A program made the translations under genes and the position numbers. Below, in pieces: positions 7,421 to 12,851 of a DNA stretch of 35,812 nucleotides; position 1 is the stretch's first letter, and each line of letters opens with the position of its first letter. The stretch is from positions 1-35,812 of IMG/VR virus record IMGVR_UViG_3300031951_000598. One strand, 5' to 3'. Origin of the DNA: a virus. Below the pieces are notes generated by a model. That model did not search any database, was not told the origin of the DNA, and saw only the letters and a list, made by a program, of their open reading frames with translations.

Positions 7421-7617
7421 CGCTTGCCCTCCAGTTGCCTGACAACCAAAGTTGCTTCTGATGCATTCCGATATGAGCCAACGAGACGGACGACCTCTCC
7501 CTGCGGAAGATCCCTCCTCTGGGCTCGAGGCTTGGTCAGGTCGTACTCCCAGACTGCATATGACGTTCCGCGCGTTCCCCTGCCGCTGCTCATGGGGACG
7601 ATTGCAAACCGGCTCAT
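7417..7617 (-). CDS. Hypothetical 66-aa protein
   Basis: ATGA overlaps occur at both ends. The protein begins MSRFAIVPMSSGRGTRGTSYAVWEYD and ends with SEATLVVRQLEGKR. It looks like a small beta-rich domain of the kind found in many phage early regions (a short YAVWEYD strand, then a helix). No function can be assigned. Confidence 0.65.
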   Translation of the reverse strand: MSRFAIVPMSSGRGTRGTSYAVWEYDLTKPRAQRRDLPQGEVVRLVGSYRNASEATLVVRQLEGKR

Positions 7618-7796
7618 CGCTTGCCCTCCATCGCGGCAAGCTGGTGCTCCAACGCGGCGATGCGCTGGTGGGCCAGCAGGTAGTCGAGCGTCTCAGGGTT
7701 GAGGTCGCGGGCCAGCTCGACGCGCAACTGGATGCGCGCGCGGAGCGTCGCCGGGGTGTCCGGCAGGGCGCGGACAGCGGGGAGGGGGCGGGTCAT
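7614..7796 (-). CDS. Hypothetical 60-aa helical protein
   Basis: The gene is coupled at both ends by ATGA. It is Leu/Arg/Ala-rich and predicted helical (ARIQLRVELARDLNPETLDY, then ALEHQLAAMEGKR). It ends with the same EGKR tetrapeptide as the next gene (7417-7617), a match too short to show relatedness by itself. No family is recognised. Confidence 0.65.
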   Translation of the reverse strand: MTRPLPAVRALPDTPATLRARIQLRVELARDLNPETLDYLLAHQRIAALEHQLAAMEGKR

Positions 7797-7987
7797 GCTG
7801 CCTCCAGCGGCTGCTCGCTCAACACGCAGTCGAGCGCGTCGCGCAGGCGCTGCGCGTCGTAGGGGTCGAGGCGGATGGTCAGGCTGTCGATCTCGACGAT
7901 CACGCGGCGAAACTTTTCGCCGTGCTCGTAGGACCGCGCGGCGACCTTCTGCGCGCCCATGAAGGCGATCTCGATGTCGCGGATCAT
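7793..7987 (-). CDS. Hypothetical 64-aa protein
   Basis: The start overlaps the stop of the 20-aa micropeptide, and the stop overlaps the next ATG. The sequence (MIRDIEIAFMGAQKVAARSY, then RRVIVEIDSLTIRLDPYDAQ) reads as a small two-strand/helix domain. It has no transmembrane segment and no recognised motif. Confidence 0.65.
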   Translation of the reverse strand: MIRDIEIAFMGAQKVAARSYEHGEKFRRVIVEIDSLTIRLDPYDAQRLRDALDCVLSEQPLEAA

Positions 7988-8046
7988 GCCAGCACCATGA
8001 TCGCGGCGATGGTGGCGCCCATCAGGGCGGCGAACACGAGGTGCAT
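7984..8046 (-). CDS. 20-aa predicted membrane micropeptide
   Basis: The frame MHLVFAALMGATIAAIMVLA fills the gap between the first and next operon genes: its ATG is 2 nt after the upstream stop and its TGA overlaps the downstream ATG. GGAGGGCT lies just upstream on the minus strand as a usable ribosome site. The whole peptide is one hydrophobic helix. It is too short for any annotation cutoff, so support is positional only. Confidence 0.45.
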   Translation of the reverse strand: MHLVFAALMGATIAAIMVLA

Positions 8047-8048
8047 GG

Positions 8049-8318
8049 TCAGCCCTCCAGCTCGACGGTGATGGTGCTCTCGGCGTGAACCGCGATCTCG
8101 CTGACCATGTCGGTCACGCTGGCGACGCTGGTCTGGTACTCGCTGTCGAACGCCTTCGCGACCTCGACCGACATCAGCACGGTGCGGTCGATCTGCGCGC
8201 CGCAGATGTCTCGCAGACGCGTCAGCGCCGCGATGATGTCGCGCTCGGCGTTGGCCTTGGCGATGTCGATGCGGCGCAGAGCGCTCTCGCAGTCATCGAT
8301 GAACGACATGTTGCTCAT
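8049..8318 (-). CDS. First gene of leftward early operon, 89-aa hypothetical protein
   Basis: ATG at 8318 follows GGGAGAC by about 6 nt; an upstream in-frame ATG at 8369 lies within the promoter. The protein is mostly helical and acidic (MSNMSFIDDCESALRRIDIA, later RTVLMSVEVAKAF) and ends with a VHAESTITVELEG strand. As the promoter-proximal gene it should be the first and strongest early product. Function unknown; host-takeover or anti-defence roles are common at this position but unproven. Confidence 0.7.
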   Translation of the reverse strand: MSNMSFIDDCESALRRIDIAKANAERDIIAALTRLRDICGAQIDRTVLMSVEVAKAFDSEYQTSVASVTDMVSEIAVHAESTITVELEG

Positions 8319-8360
8319 AGTCTGTCTCCCCGGTTGCGTCGCCAACGCGGCGACAGGGCA

Positions 8361-8388
8361 AACATACACCAGCGGTGCAGGTCGTCAA
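8361..8388 (-). promoter_or_regulatory. Leftward early promoter
   Basis: On the minus strand, TTGACG (8383-8388) is followed after 16 bp by TATGTT (8361-8366). The spacer is filled by a 15-bp palindrome that ends on the first two bases of the -10. It faces the 15-gene leftward operon, whose first ATG is at 8318. Confidence 0.65.
8365..8379. promoter_or_regulatory. Operator palindrome, copy 1
   Basis: TACACC-AGC-GGTGCA: six-base arms with one mismatch and a 3-bp centre. The same 15-bp pattern occurs at 8419 and 12856, each time inside a promoter spacer. It is a likely site for a phage repressor. Confidence 0.7.
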
Positions 8389-8410
8389 CAGGTTCGTGCG
8401 AATAGTCTGC

Positions 8411-8437
8411 TTGACCTATACACGCGGGGTGTAGTAG
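8411..8437 (+). promoter_or_regulatory. Rightward early promoter
   Basis: TTGACC (8411-8416) is followed after 15 bp by TAGTAG (8432-8437), a weak -10, with the operator palindrome between them in the same geometry as the leftward promoters. A start near 8444 would give an almost leaderless transcript for the ATG at 8450, which has no Shine-Dalgarno. Confidence 0.5.
8419..8433. promoter_or_regulatory. Operator palindrome, copy 2
   Basis: TACACG-CGG-GGTGTA: five perfectly complementary outer bases in each arm around a 5-bp centre. It occupies the spacer of the rightward promoter, 40 bp from the first copy. Confidence 0.7.
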
Positions 8438-8449
8438 CCGTGGCGAACC

Positions 8450-8653
8450 ATGAACCTAGACCAGTTCCTCGCCGCCATCGGCGGCACTCTCGCGGCGGCT
8501 CGGGCATTCTCGACCTCGCCACAGGCCATCAGCAATTGGAAGCGGCGGCAGCGGCTTCCGGCGGCTCGCCAGCTCCAGGCGCTGCAGATCGCGCGCAAGA
8601 AGCGCCTGCGGTTCGACCCGGCGGCGGCGACGCAGCCCGAGGCGCGGCGATGA
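8450..8653 (+). CDS. Cro/YdaS-like HTH regulator
   Basis: This 67-aa protein is the first rightward early gene. It shows a helix-turn-helix of the YdaS/Cro type: MNLDQFLAAIGGTLAAARAF, then STSPQAISNWKRRQRLPAAR, where AISNWKRR is the recognition-helix pattern and LPAAR the usual following turn. The tail is basic. Its promoter and the divergent one carry the same palindrome, so it is the best candidate for the protein that binds it, acting as a Cro-like switch or autoregulator. No CI-like repressor with a peptidase or oligomerisation domain was found. Confidence 0.8.
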   Translation: MNLDQFLAAIGGTLAAARAFSTSPQAISNWKRRQRLPAARQLQALQIARKKRLRFDPAAATQPEARR

Positions 8654-9387
8654 GCCGGATCACCGCGATCGAGCAGGTCACCAACGCCCTGCGCGTCGCC
8701 GGAGGCCGGGTCACGACCTCTGATCTGTGCGCGGCGCTGCCGCAAATGGACCGCGGCGCGATCCTCGGCTCGCTGGCGCACCTCAAGCGCAAGCGCGTCG
8801 TCGAGAGCAATTACGTCCCTACGAGGCCGCCAAAGTGCGGCTGGACATACTGGTTCGCAGCCACGAGGCCCGTGCGCGGCTCGCGCTACCGCGCGGCGGT
8901 TTCGGCGGGGTTCACCCGGGTCATCTGCGAATGGATGGACAGCCAGGGCGGCGAGGCCAGCATCGAGGCGTGGCGGACTTGGATCGCGGGCATACAGAAC
9001 CGCATCCGGCTCAACAGCGCTATTCACTCGCTGCGCAAGCGCGGCTTGGCCGAGTGGGGCGACGACCGCGTCGCGCTTACGCCAGCGGGCCACAAAGCGC
9101 TCACGCTCGGTCGCAAGGTCGCGCCATACCCGCCGCAACTGCGGGATTTCGAGGACGGCGAGCCAGTCGAAGCGCAGCCATCTACCGATCCCGAGCAGAG
9201 CGTCGAGCGCGCCGAGCGCCTCTGGCCGCGGCTGATGGCCGGACGGCGCTTCGAGGACATCCCGGCGCATATGATCCGCCCGCTGAAGGTGCTGCGCTGG
9301 ACGCCGAGCGTCGAGGCGCGGAGCTTGACGGGGTCGAGCGGTGCCATGCTGGCGGAAAGCCGCAGCTCGATCGGGACGACGCCATGA
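8650..9387 (+). CDS. Double winged-helix-like early protein
   Basis: ATG overlaps the HTH stop (ATGA); 245 aa. The N-terminal region (MSRITAIEQVTNALRVAGGR, then VTTSDLCAALPQMDRGAILG) and a middle region (AGIQNRIRLNSAIHSLRKRG, then LAEWGDDRVALTPAGHKAL) each read like a winged-helix domain of the MarR/replication-protein kind. The C-terminal 80 residues are acidic and then disordered. The position between a regulator and a resolvase suggests transcription control or DNA metabolism. The family is not identified. Confidence 0.7.
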   Translation: MSRITAIEQVTNALRVAGGRVTTSDLCAALPQMDRGAILGSLAHLKRKRVVESNYVPTRPPKCGWTYWFAATRPVRGSRYRAAVSAGFTRVICEWMDSQGGEASIEAWRTWIAGIQNRIRLNSAIHSLRKRGLAEWGDDRVALTPAGHKALTLGRKVAPYPPQLRDFEDGEPVEAQPSTDPEQSVERAERLWPRLMAGRRFEDIPAHMIRPLKVLRWTPSVEARSLTGSSGAMLAESRSSIGTTP

Positions 9388-9749
9388 AGCGCAAATGGCA
9401 GGGTGTGATCCTGGGCGAGCCGGTGTCCAAGGCCAACTCGCGCCGGATCGTGAGGTTCGGCACGAAGCTGCGCGTCATCAAGTCCGAGAAGGGGCTGGCC
9501 TACGTCGAGGCCGTCGCGCGGCAGGTGCCGGAGTTGCCGCCGGATAGCCAGCTGCTGTCCCCGATCAGGCTGACCGCGCACATCTACTACAGCAGCAACA
9601 GGCCGGACCTCGATCCGAGCCTGCTGCTGGACGCACTGCAGAACCGCATCTACCGCAACGACCGCGCGGTGCGGGAAATGCACCTGTATCACCACCTCGA
9701 CCGCACGACGCCGCGCGCCGAGGTCTACCTAGAGGAGATCGACGAATGA
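9384..9749 (+). CDS. RusA-like Holliday-junction resolvase
   Basis: The 121-aa protein resembles RusA-family endonucleases. An early SKANSRR segment follows a GEPVSK strand, and the acidic centre RPDLDPSLLLDALQNRIYRN then DRAVREMHLYHH mirrors the usual D-x-D...D-x-L...DD arrangement of metal-binding Asp residues. RusA proteins resolve branched recombination and replication intermediates before packaging. It is coupled to both neighbours by ATGA. The family match is clear by pattern; activity is inferred. Confidence 0.78.
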   Translation: MKRKWQGVILGEPVSKANSRRIVRFGTKLRVIKSEKGLAYVEAVARQVPELPPDSQLLSPIRLTAHIYYSSNRPDLDPSLLLDALQNRIYRNDRAVREMHLYHHLDRTTPRAEVYLEEIDE

Positions 9750-10000
9750 CCGGCATCAACGACGACCTGACGAGCTACGCCGACCGCCTGACCCGCCTGC
9801 TCGACGCCGCCGACGAAGCGCGCGAGGACATCAAGCAGCTGCGCGTCGAGATCAAGTCCGCGGGCTACGACCCCGCTGCGCTGGTGCGCGTGGTGCAGCT
9901 GCGCCGCGACGAGCGCAAGCGGGCGAAGGAGCAGGAGCGGCTGCAGGCGGTCGCGCTCTACGCTGATCGGCTCGGGGTCCAGCTCGACCTCGCGCTTTAG
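9746..10000 (+). CDS. GapR-like (DUF2312) DNA-binding protein
   Basis: This 84-aa protein has the DUF2312/GapR layout: an N-terminal coiled helix (YADRLTRLLDAADEAREDIK), then the conserved AGYDPAALVRVVQLRRDE segment corresponding to the GFDVKALRKVIRLRK block, then a helix ending near LYADRLGV. GapR of Caulobacter and relatives binds overtwisted, AT-rich DNA ahead of replication forks. A phage copy next to replication genes could act at the phage origin or compete with the host protein. Start at ATG overlapping the rusA-like stop. Confidence 0.85.
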   Translation: MTGINDDLTSYADRLTRLLDAADEAREDIKQLRVEIKSAGYDPAALVRVVQLRRDERKRAKEQERLQAVALYADRLGVQLDLAL

Positions 10001-10153
10001 AAACCGGCCAGGCCCTCCCTTGCCGTCGCCGGCGGGCGGCGGAACCCTAAAACCAATCCAGCGCCAGTTGCGACGCGTCAACAGGCCCCTGGCCGGGTCG
10101 TTTACCTGATGGATCGGACCCGCCAACCAACCAATGAAACGGGAGAGTTCGAC

Positions 10154-10507
10154 ATGCGCGAAGAAGAGTCGACCGACGCAGTCACTCGGCTCACGAAAGA
10201 GCTGGAGATGTCCGATACAGCGCTGTTTGCGCAACTGCGCGAAAACCGAGTGCTAAAGGCGGCGCTTGAGGCGTCAAGAGAGGAAATCGAAAATCTGCAG
10301 GGCCTTATCGATCAACTCACGTCTGCAGATCGCGAAGTCGCTCACCGCGAGCACATTGAGGAGATGAGGCGGGACTACAGATTTAGATGCGACCAGCGCG
10401 TCGAAAAGCTCCGCGACGAGATCAGCAGCATCAAGTACGAAATGCACAAGCTGCGCCTTCGCAACGAAACGCTGATGCGAAAGAACGAGAAGCTGAACGC
10501 CCGTTGA
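10154..10507 (+). CDS. Coiled-coil early protein, 117 aa
   Basis: ATG at 10154 has GGGAGA 7 nt upstream. Nearly the whole product is charged heptad-like helix (VTRLTKELEMSDTALFAQLR, later RVEKLRDEISSIKYEMHKLR), with no membrane segment. It looks less GC-rich than adjacent genes. A 153-base stretch without a gene separates it from the GapR-like gene; within it a 9-bp inverted pair (10004-10012 and 10088-10096) is the only structure seen. The last codons run into the phased repeats at 10499. Function unknown. Confidence 0.7.
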   Translation: MREEESTDAVTRLTKELEMSDTALFAQLRENRVLKAALEASREEIENLQGLIDQLTSADREVAHREHIEEMRRDYRFRCDQRVEKLRDEISSIKYEMHKLRLRNETLMRKNEKLNAR

Positions 10508-10553
10508 ACACCGGTCTAGCGCCCGCTCAACGTCCGTTCAACGCCCGTTCGAC
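10499..10553. repeat. 11-bp phased repeats, candidate iterons
   Basis: Units close to GCCCGTTCAAC begin at 10499 (gcccgttgaac), 10521 (gcccgctcaac), 10532 (gtccgttcaac) and 10543 (gcccgttcgac), all in an 11-bp register. Weaker matches may continue to 10575. Spacing of one helical turn upstream of a replication gene is typical of initiator-binding iterons. The stretch from the end of the coiled-coil gene (10507) to 10738 contains no gene. Confidence 0.55.
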
Positions 10554-10622
10554 AGACGCTACACAAGCCGCTCACATCGCGTTCGTGCTTGACTTGAAAC
10601 GCTGACGACCCGCACAAATTAC

Positions 10623-10654
10623 GCGCCCCGCCGGGCTGGAACCGGGCGGGGCGC
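10623..10654. other. GC hairpin upstream of replication gene
   Basis: Arms GCGCCCCGCC (10623-10632) and GGCGGGGCGC (10645-10654) pair perfectly over 10 bp around a 12-nt loop. No U-tract follows in either direction, so it is either a weak terminator or a structural element of the origin or leader region. Confidence 0.6.
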
Positions 10655-10656
10655 AA

Positions 10657-10677
10657 CGGACTGCACCAACCAGTCCG
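10657..10677. other. Second hairpin upstream of replication gene
   Basis: CGGACTG (10657-10663) pairs with CAGTCCG (10671-10677) around a 7-nt loop, two bases after the first hairpin. The tandem arrangement in the leader of the DUF1376 gene suggests a folded RNA or single-strand DNA structure. Confidence 0.55.
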
Positions 10678-10738
10678 GCCACAATGGCGCGCTGAACCTA
10701 TCGCGCGCGGCGGGCCGGATCAACGCGAAAGGGCGCTG

Positions 10739-11608
10739 ATGGACCCGCTAGTACCGCCGGAGGTCGATCTCCGGAATTTCACCTACATGCCGCTCGACGT
10801 GGTTCGGCTGCGCGACAGCGACATCGCGGGCGTCGAGGACGGCGAAGTCTTCCGCGCGGCGGTCCTCGCGTGGTGCGCCGCTTGGCATCAGGTTCCCGCC
10901 GCCAGCTTGCCCGACGACGACGCCCTGCTGGCCCGCCTGACCGGCTACGGACGCGACATGGCGACCTGGAGGCGGGTTCGCGAGGCTGGCGCGCTGCGCG
11001 GTTTTGTGCGGTGCAGCGATGGCCGTCTCTACCACCCGGTTGTGGCCGAGAAGGCGTTAGAAGCATGGGACAAAAAGGGCCGCCAAGCCGAGCGCACGCG
11101 ACGCGCCACGGAGGCCGCTGCGGAGCGCGCACGGGTGCGTAGAGAATCCGTTACGGATTCCGTAACGGACTCCAAGGAGAGGAGAGGAGAGGAAAGGAAT
11201 AGAGAGGAAAGAGATATCGGAGACGTCCCTCTTAGTTCTGGGGGGTCCGGGGGGACGCGCGCAGAGCGCGCCGACCGCGGGACGCGCCTGCCGGCGGACT
11301 GGGCTCCGACGGAGGATGACCGCGCGTTCGCGGCCGGCCTAGGCGTCGCGGTTGACCGCGAGGCGGCGTCGTTCCGCGACTACTGGCACGCAAAGCCCGG
11401 CGCGGACGGGCGCAAGACCAACTGGTCGGCAACCTGGCGCAACTGGGTGCGCCGGACATCGGAAAGGAAGCAGGGCAATGGCACAGGATCTCGATCTCAG
11501 TCCCGCAACGGGTTTATCGTTCTCGCTGAGCGCCTTGCTCGGGAGGATGCAGACCGAGCAGCCGGGCGCCCCGCTGGCGATTTCTTCGACCCAGAAGGCC
11601 GAGGCTGA
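10739..11608 (+). CDS. DUF1376-type phage replication protein
   Basis: The 289-aa product has the DUF1376/YdaU pattern in its first 120 residues: FTYMPLDVVRLRDSDIAG, FRAAVLAWCAAWHQVPAASL PDDD in two adjoining blocks, LARLTGYGRDMATWRRV, and DGRLYHPVVAEKA. A charged linker (about 125-165: VTDSVTDSKERRGEERNREE) joins a C-terminal DnaT-like segment with LPADWAPTEDDRAFA and RKTNWSATWRNWVRR. Such proteins are thought to load the host replicative helicase at phage origins. The linker-coding DNA holds a 23-bp palindrome and a purine tract that may be the origin. The last 131 nt overlap the next gene. Confidence 0.82.
   Translation: MDPLVPPEVDLRNFTYMPLDVVRLRDSDIAGVEDGEVFRAAVLAWCAAWHQVPAASLPDDDALLARLTGYGRDMATWRRVREAGALRGFVRCSDGRLYHPVVAEKALEAWDKKGRQAERTRRATEAAAERARVRRESVTDSVTDSKERRGEERNREERDIGDVPLSSGGSGGTRAERADRGTRLPADWAPTEDDRAFAAGLGVAVDREAASFRDYWHAKPGADGRKTNWSATWRNWVRRTSERKQGNGTGSRSQSRNGFIVLAERLAREDADRAAGRPAGDFFDPEGRG
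11147..11169. repeat. 23-bp inverted repeat inside the DUF1376 gene, candidate origin element
   Basis: TCCGTTACGGA (11147-11157) and its exact reverse complement TCCGTAACGGA (11159-11169) are separated by one base. They encode the VTDSVTD part of the protein linker. A 41-nt tract (11174-11214) follows with only one pyrimidine on the top strand. Confidence 0.6.
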
Positions 11609-12068
11609 GCGGGCTCTAGCCGCGATCGAGGCCGCCCTGCAGCCCGCGCCGCAAGCGCTGGCGCTGCGCTGGATCTCGGCGCTCGGCACCCTGACCGCGA
11701 CCAAGCCGGGCGAGGCCGACGGCGATGCCAAGGCCAGGGCCTACGCGGCGATGCTGGAATATCCGGGGTCAGCGTTCAGCCGGGCGAGCCTCGACGCGGC
11801 GGCGCGCAAGTTCAGGTGGTTTCCCAGCTACGCCGAGGTCTGCGAGCACCTCGAGGCCGAGGTCGCGGCGGCGAAGGCCCAGCGCCACCAGCTGCGCCGG
11901 GCGGTCGCGCTGCCGGCGGAGGGGTCGAGGCCGGCTGGCAAGTGGTCCACGATGACCGACGAGCAGAAGGCGGAATTCGAGGCGACGATGGAGAAGTTCC
12001 GGTCCCGGTTCGCCTCGGATGCCTCGCGCGGCCCAGAGGATGGCGCAGGAACGCCGGAAGCCCGCTAA
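11478..12068 (+). CDS. Replication-associated hypothetical protein overlapping DUF1376 gene
   Basis: ATG at 11478 is preceded by GGAAGCAGGG. The 196-aa protein contains ALALRWISALGTLTATKPGE, AYAAMLEYPGSAFSRASLDA and ARKFRWFPSYAEVCEHLE, a pattern seen in small proteins encoded after phage replication initiators. It may be a loader or partner of the DUF1376 protein. The first 131 nt are shared in another frame with the end of that gene; the only nearby internal ATG (11547) has its GGGAGG too close. The stop lies inside a long hairpin. Confidence 0.68.
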   Translation: MAQDLDLSPATGLSFSLSALLGRMQTEQPGAPLAISSTQKAEAERALAAIEAALQPAPQALALRWISALGTLTATKPGEADGDAKARAYAAMLEYPGSAFSRASLDAAARKFRWFPSYAEVCEHLEAEVAAAKAQRHQLRRAVALPAEGSRPAGKWSTMTDEQKAEFEATMEKFRSRFASDASRGPEDGAGTPEAR

Positions 12069-12108
12069 CCCATGGCAGGGTAGCGGGCGACCGGCTTCCG
12101 GCGTTCCT
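12047..12108. terminator. Long bipartite hairpin between convergent operons
   Basis: AGGAACGCCGGAAGC (12047-12061) pairs perfectly with GCTTCCGGCGTTCCT (12094-12108). Inside, CCGCTAACCC (12062-12071) pairs with GGGTAGCGG (12078-12086) with one missing base, leaving a 6-nt loop. It lies at the meeting point of a rightward and a leftward operon, so it can act as a bidirectional terminator. The right-hand gene's stop codon is in the left arm. Confidence 0.8.
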
Positions 12109-12117
12109 AGGGCCGTT

Positions 12118-12321
12118 CTAGGCGTTTTCGGGCCGGAGATGCCTCGGCAGACGCTTGTAGGCGGTCCTGACCGCGTCCTGCCACTCTCCGGCGGTCATCA
12201 GGTCGGTGTCCGCGACGCCTCGGCGCAGAAGCACGTCGCGCAGCTGCTCGGCGTCGAGGAGGCTGGCCTCGCGCATCGCGTGGCGCAGGCGGGTGAGGCT
12301 CATGGTCGGGTGGACGCGCAT
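12118..12321 (-). CDS. Hypothetical 67-aa protein
   Basis: ATG at 12321 lies 2 nt after the upstream stop. The product is basic and helical (MRVHPTMSLTRLRHAMREAS, later LRDVLLRRGVADTDLMTAGE and DAVRTAYKRLPRHLR), possibly a small DNA-binding domain. It is the last gene of the three-gene leftward operon at 12.8 kb. No family is recognised. Confidence 0.6.
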   Translation of the reverse strand: MRVHPTMSLTRLRHAMREASLLDAEQLRDVLLRRGVADTDLMTAGEWQDAVRTAYKRLPRHLRPENA

Positions 12322-12323
12322 GG

Positions 12324-12539
12324 TCAGGCCACCCGGTGCAGGCCGCCGTGCGGCACGAAGTCGTACTGCGCGCCGTTGCGACCGGTCAGGCGGTAGACAT
12401 CGGGCTCGCCGCCGGGCGTCAGGATCTTGTGGGCGACCGTCAGGGTCAGGAAGCCGACCTTGACCGTGCTGCCGATCGACCATTCCTGCTTGGGCTTGCC
12501 GGTCGGGGCGAAGCGGCTCGGGCGGTAGTAGTTGGTCAT
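12324..12539 (-). CDS. Hypothetical 71-aa protein, small beta domain
   Basis: ATG at 12539 follows GGAGAC by about 6 nt. The protein begins MTNYYRPSRFAPTGKPKQEW and continues with strands such as STVKVGFLTLTVAHKIL and PDVYRLTGRNGAQYDFVPHG, reading like a small SH3-like or RNA-binding beta barrel. Similar short proteins are common in phage early regions without assigned function. It is followed closely by the 67-aa gene. Confidence 0.65.
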   Translation of the reverse strand: MTNYYRPSRFAPTGKPKQEWSIGSTVKVGFLTLTVAHKILTPGGEPDVYRLTGRNGAQYDFVPHGGLHRVA

Positions 12540-12585
12540 CGTCGTCTCCGTGGGTTGGTTGATGCGTGGATACTGCGGGAAGGTT

Positions 12586-12619
12586 GCGGGGTTGAGGAGT
12601 GCGTTTCCTGCAACCCCGC
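12586..12619 (-). terminator. Hairpin within leftward satellite operon
   Basis: GCGGGGTTG (12586-12594) pairs with CAACCCCGC (12611-12619), extended inward by AGGA/TCCT with one bulge. It lies just after the stop of the first gene (12626) on the minus strand and before the second. With no U-tract it may only partly terminate or may protect the mRNA end. Confidence 0.45.
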
Positions 12620-12625
12620 TATGCG

Positions 12626-12805
12626 TCAGGCGAGCTCCCACTCAAAACCCTCGCCCGTGATCTTCGCGCAGCACGCGGGCAGCTCCGACTTGCGAACCGT
12701 GAACGACACCGCGCCGCCCAGGCGCTGCTTGGCGGCCTCGCTCGCGCAGCGAACGACCACCTCGGTGGCGGCGAAGTCGGAGGAGAGGATCTGGAAGTCG
12801 GCCAT
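12626..12805 (-). CDS. Hypothetical 59-aa protein, first gene of satellite early operon
   Basis: ATG at 12805 is preceded by AGGGAGG at good spacing. The protein (MADFQILSSDFAATEVVVRC, later GGAVSFTVRKSELPACCAKI) looks like a compact alpha/beta domain with three Cys residues. Its promoter carries the same operator as the two main early promoters, so it should be expressed with them. Function unknown; a small, separately promoted, operator-controlled early gene is a candidate host-interaction factor. Confidence 0.65.
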   Translation of the reverse strand: MADFQILSSDFAATEVVVRCASEAAKQRLGGAVSFTVRKSELPACCAKITGEGFEWELA

Positions 12806-12851
12806 GTGGGCCTCCCTGGTTTGGCGCCTCGGCGCCGGTTTCGATGAAAGG

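Noticed and set aside
8107-8649. N-terminal extension of the double winged-helix gene
   Set aside because: The in-frame open stretch runs antisense to the first early gene and through the promoters; ATG 8650 coupled to the HTH stop is the sensible start.
10004-10096. Inverted pair CCGGCCAGG/CCTGGCCGG 75 bp apart between GapR-like and coiled-coil genes
   Set aside because: Nine GC-rich bases at that distance are expected by chance in this composition; not called as a terminator.
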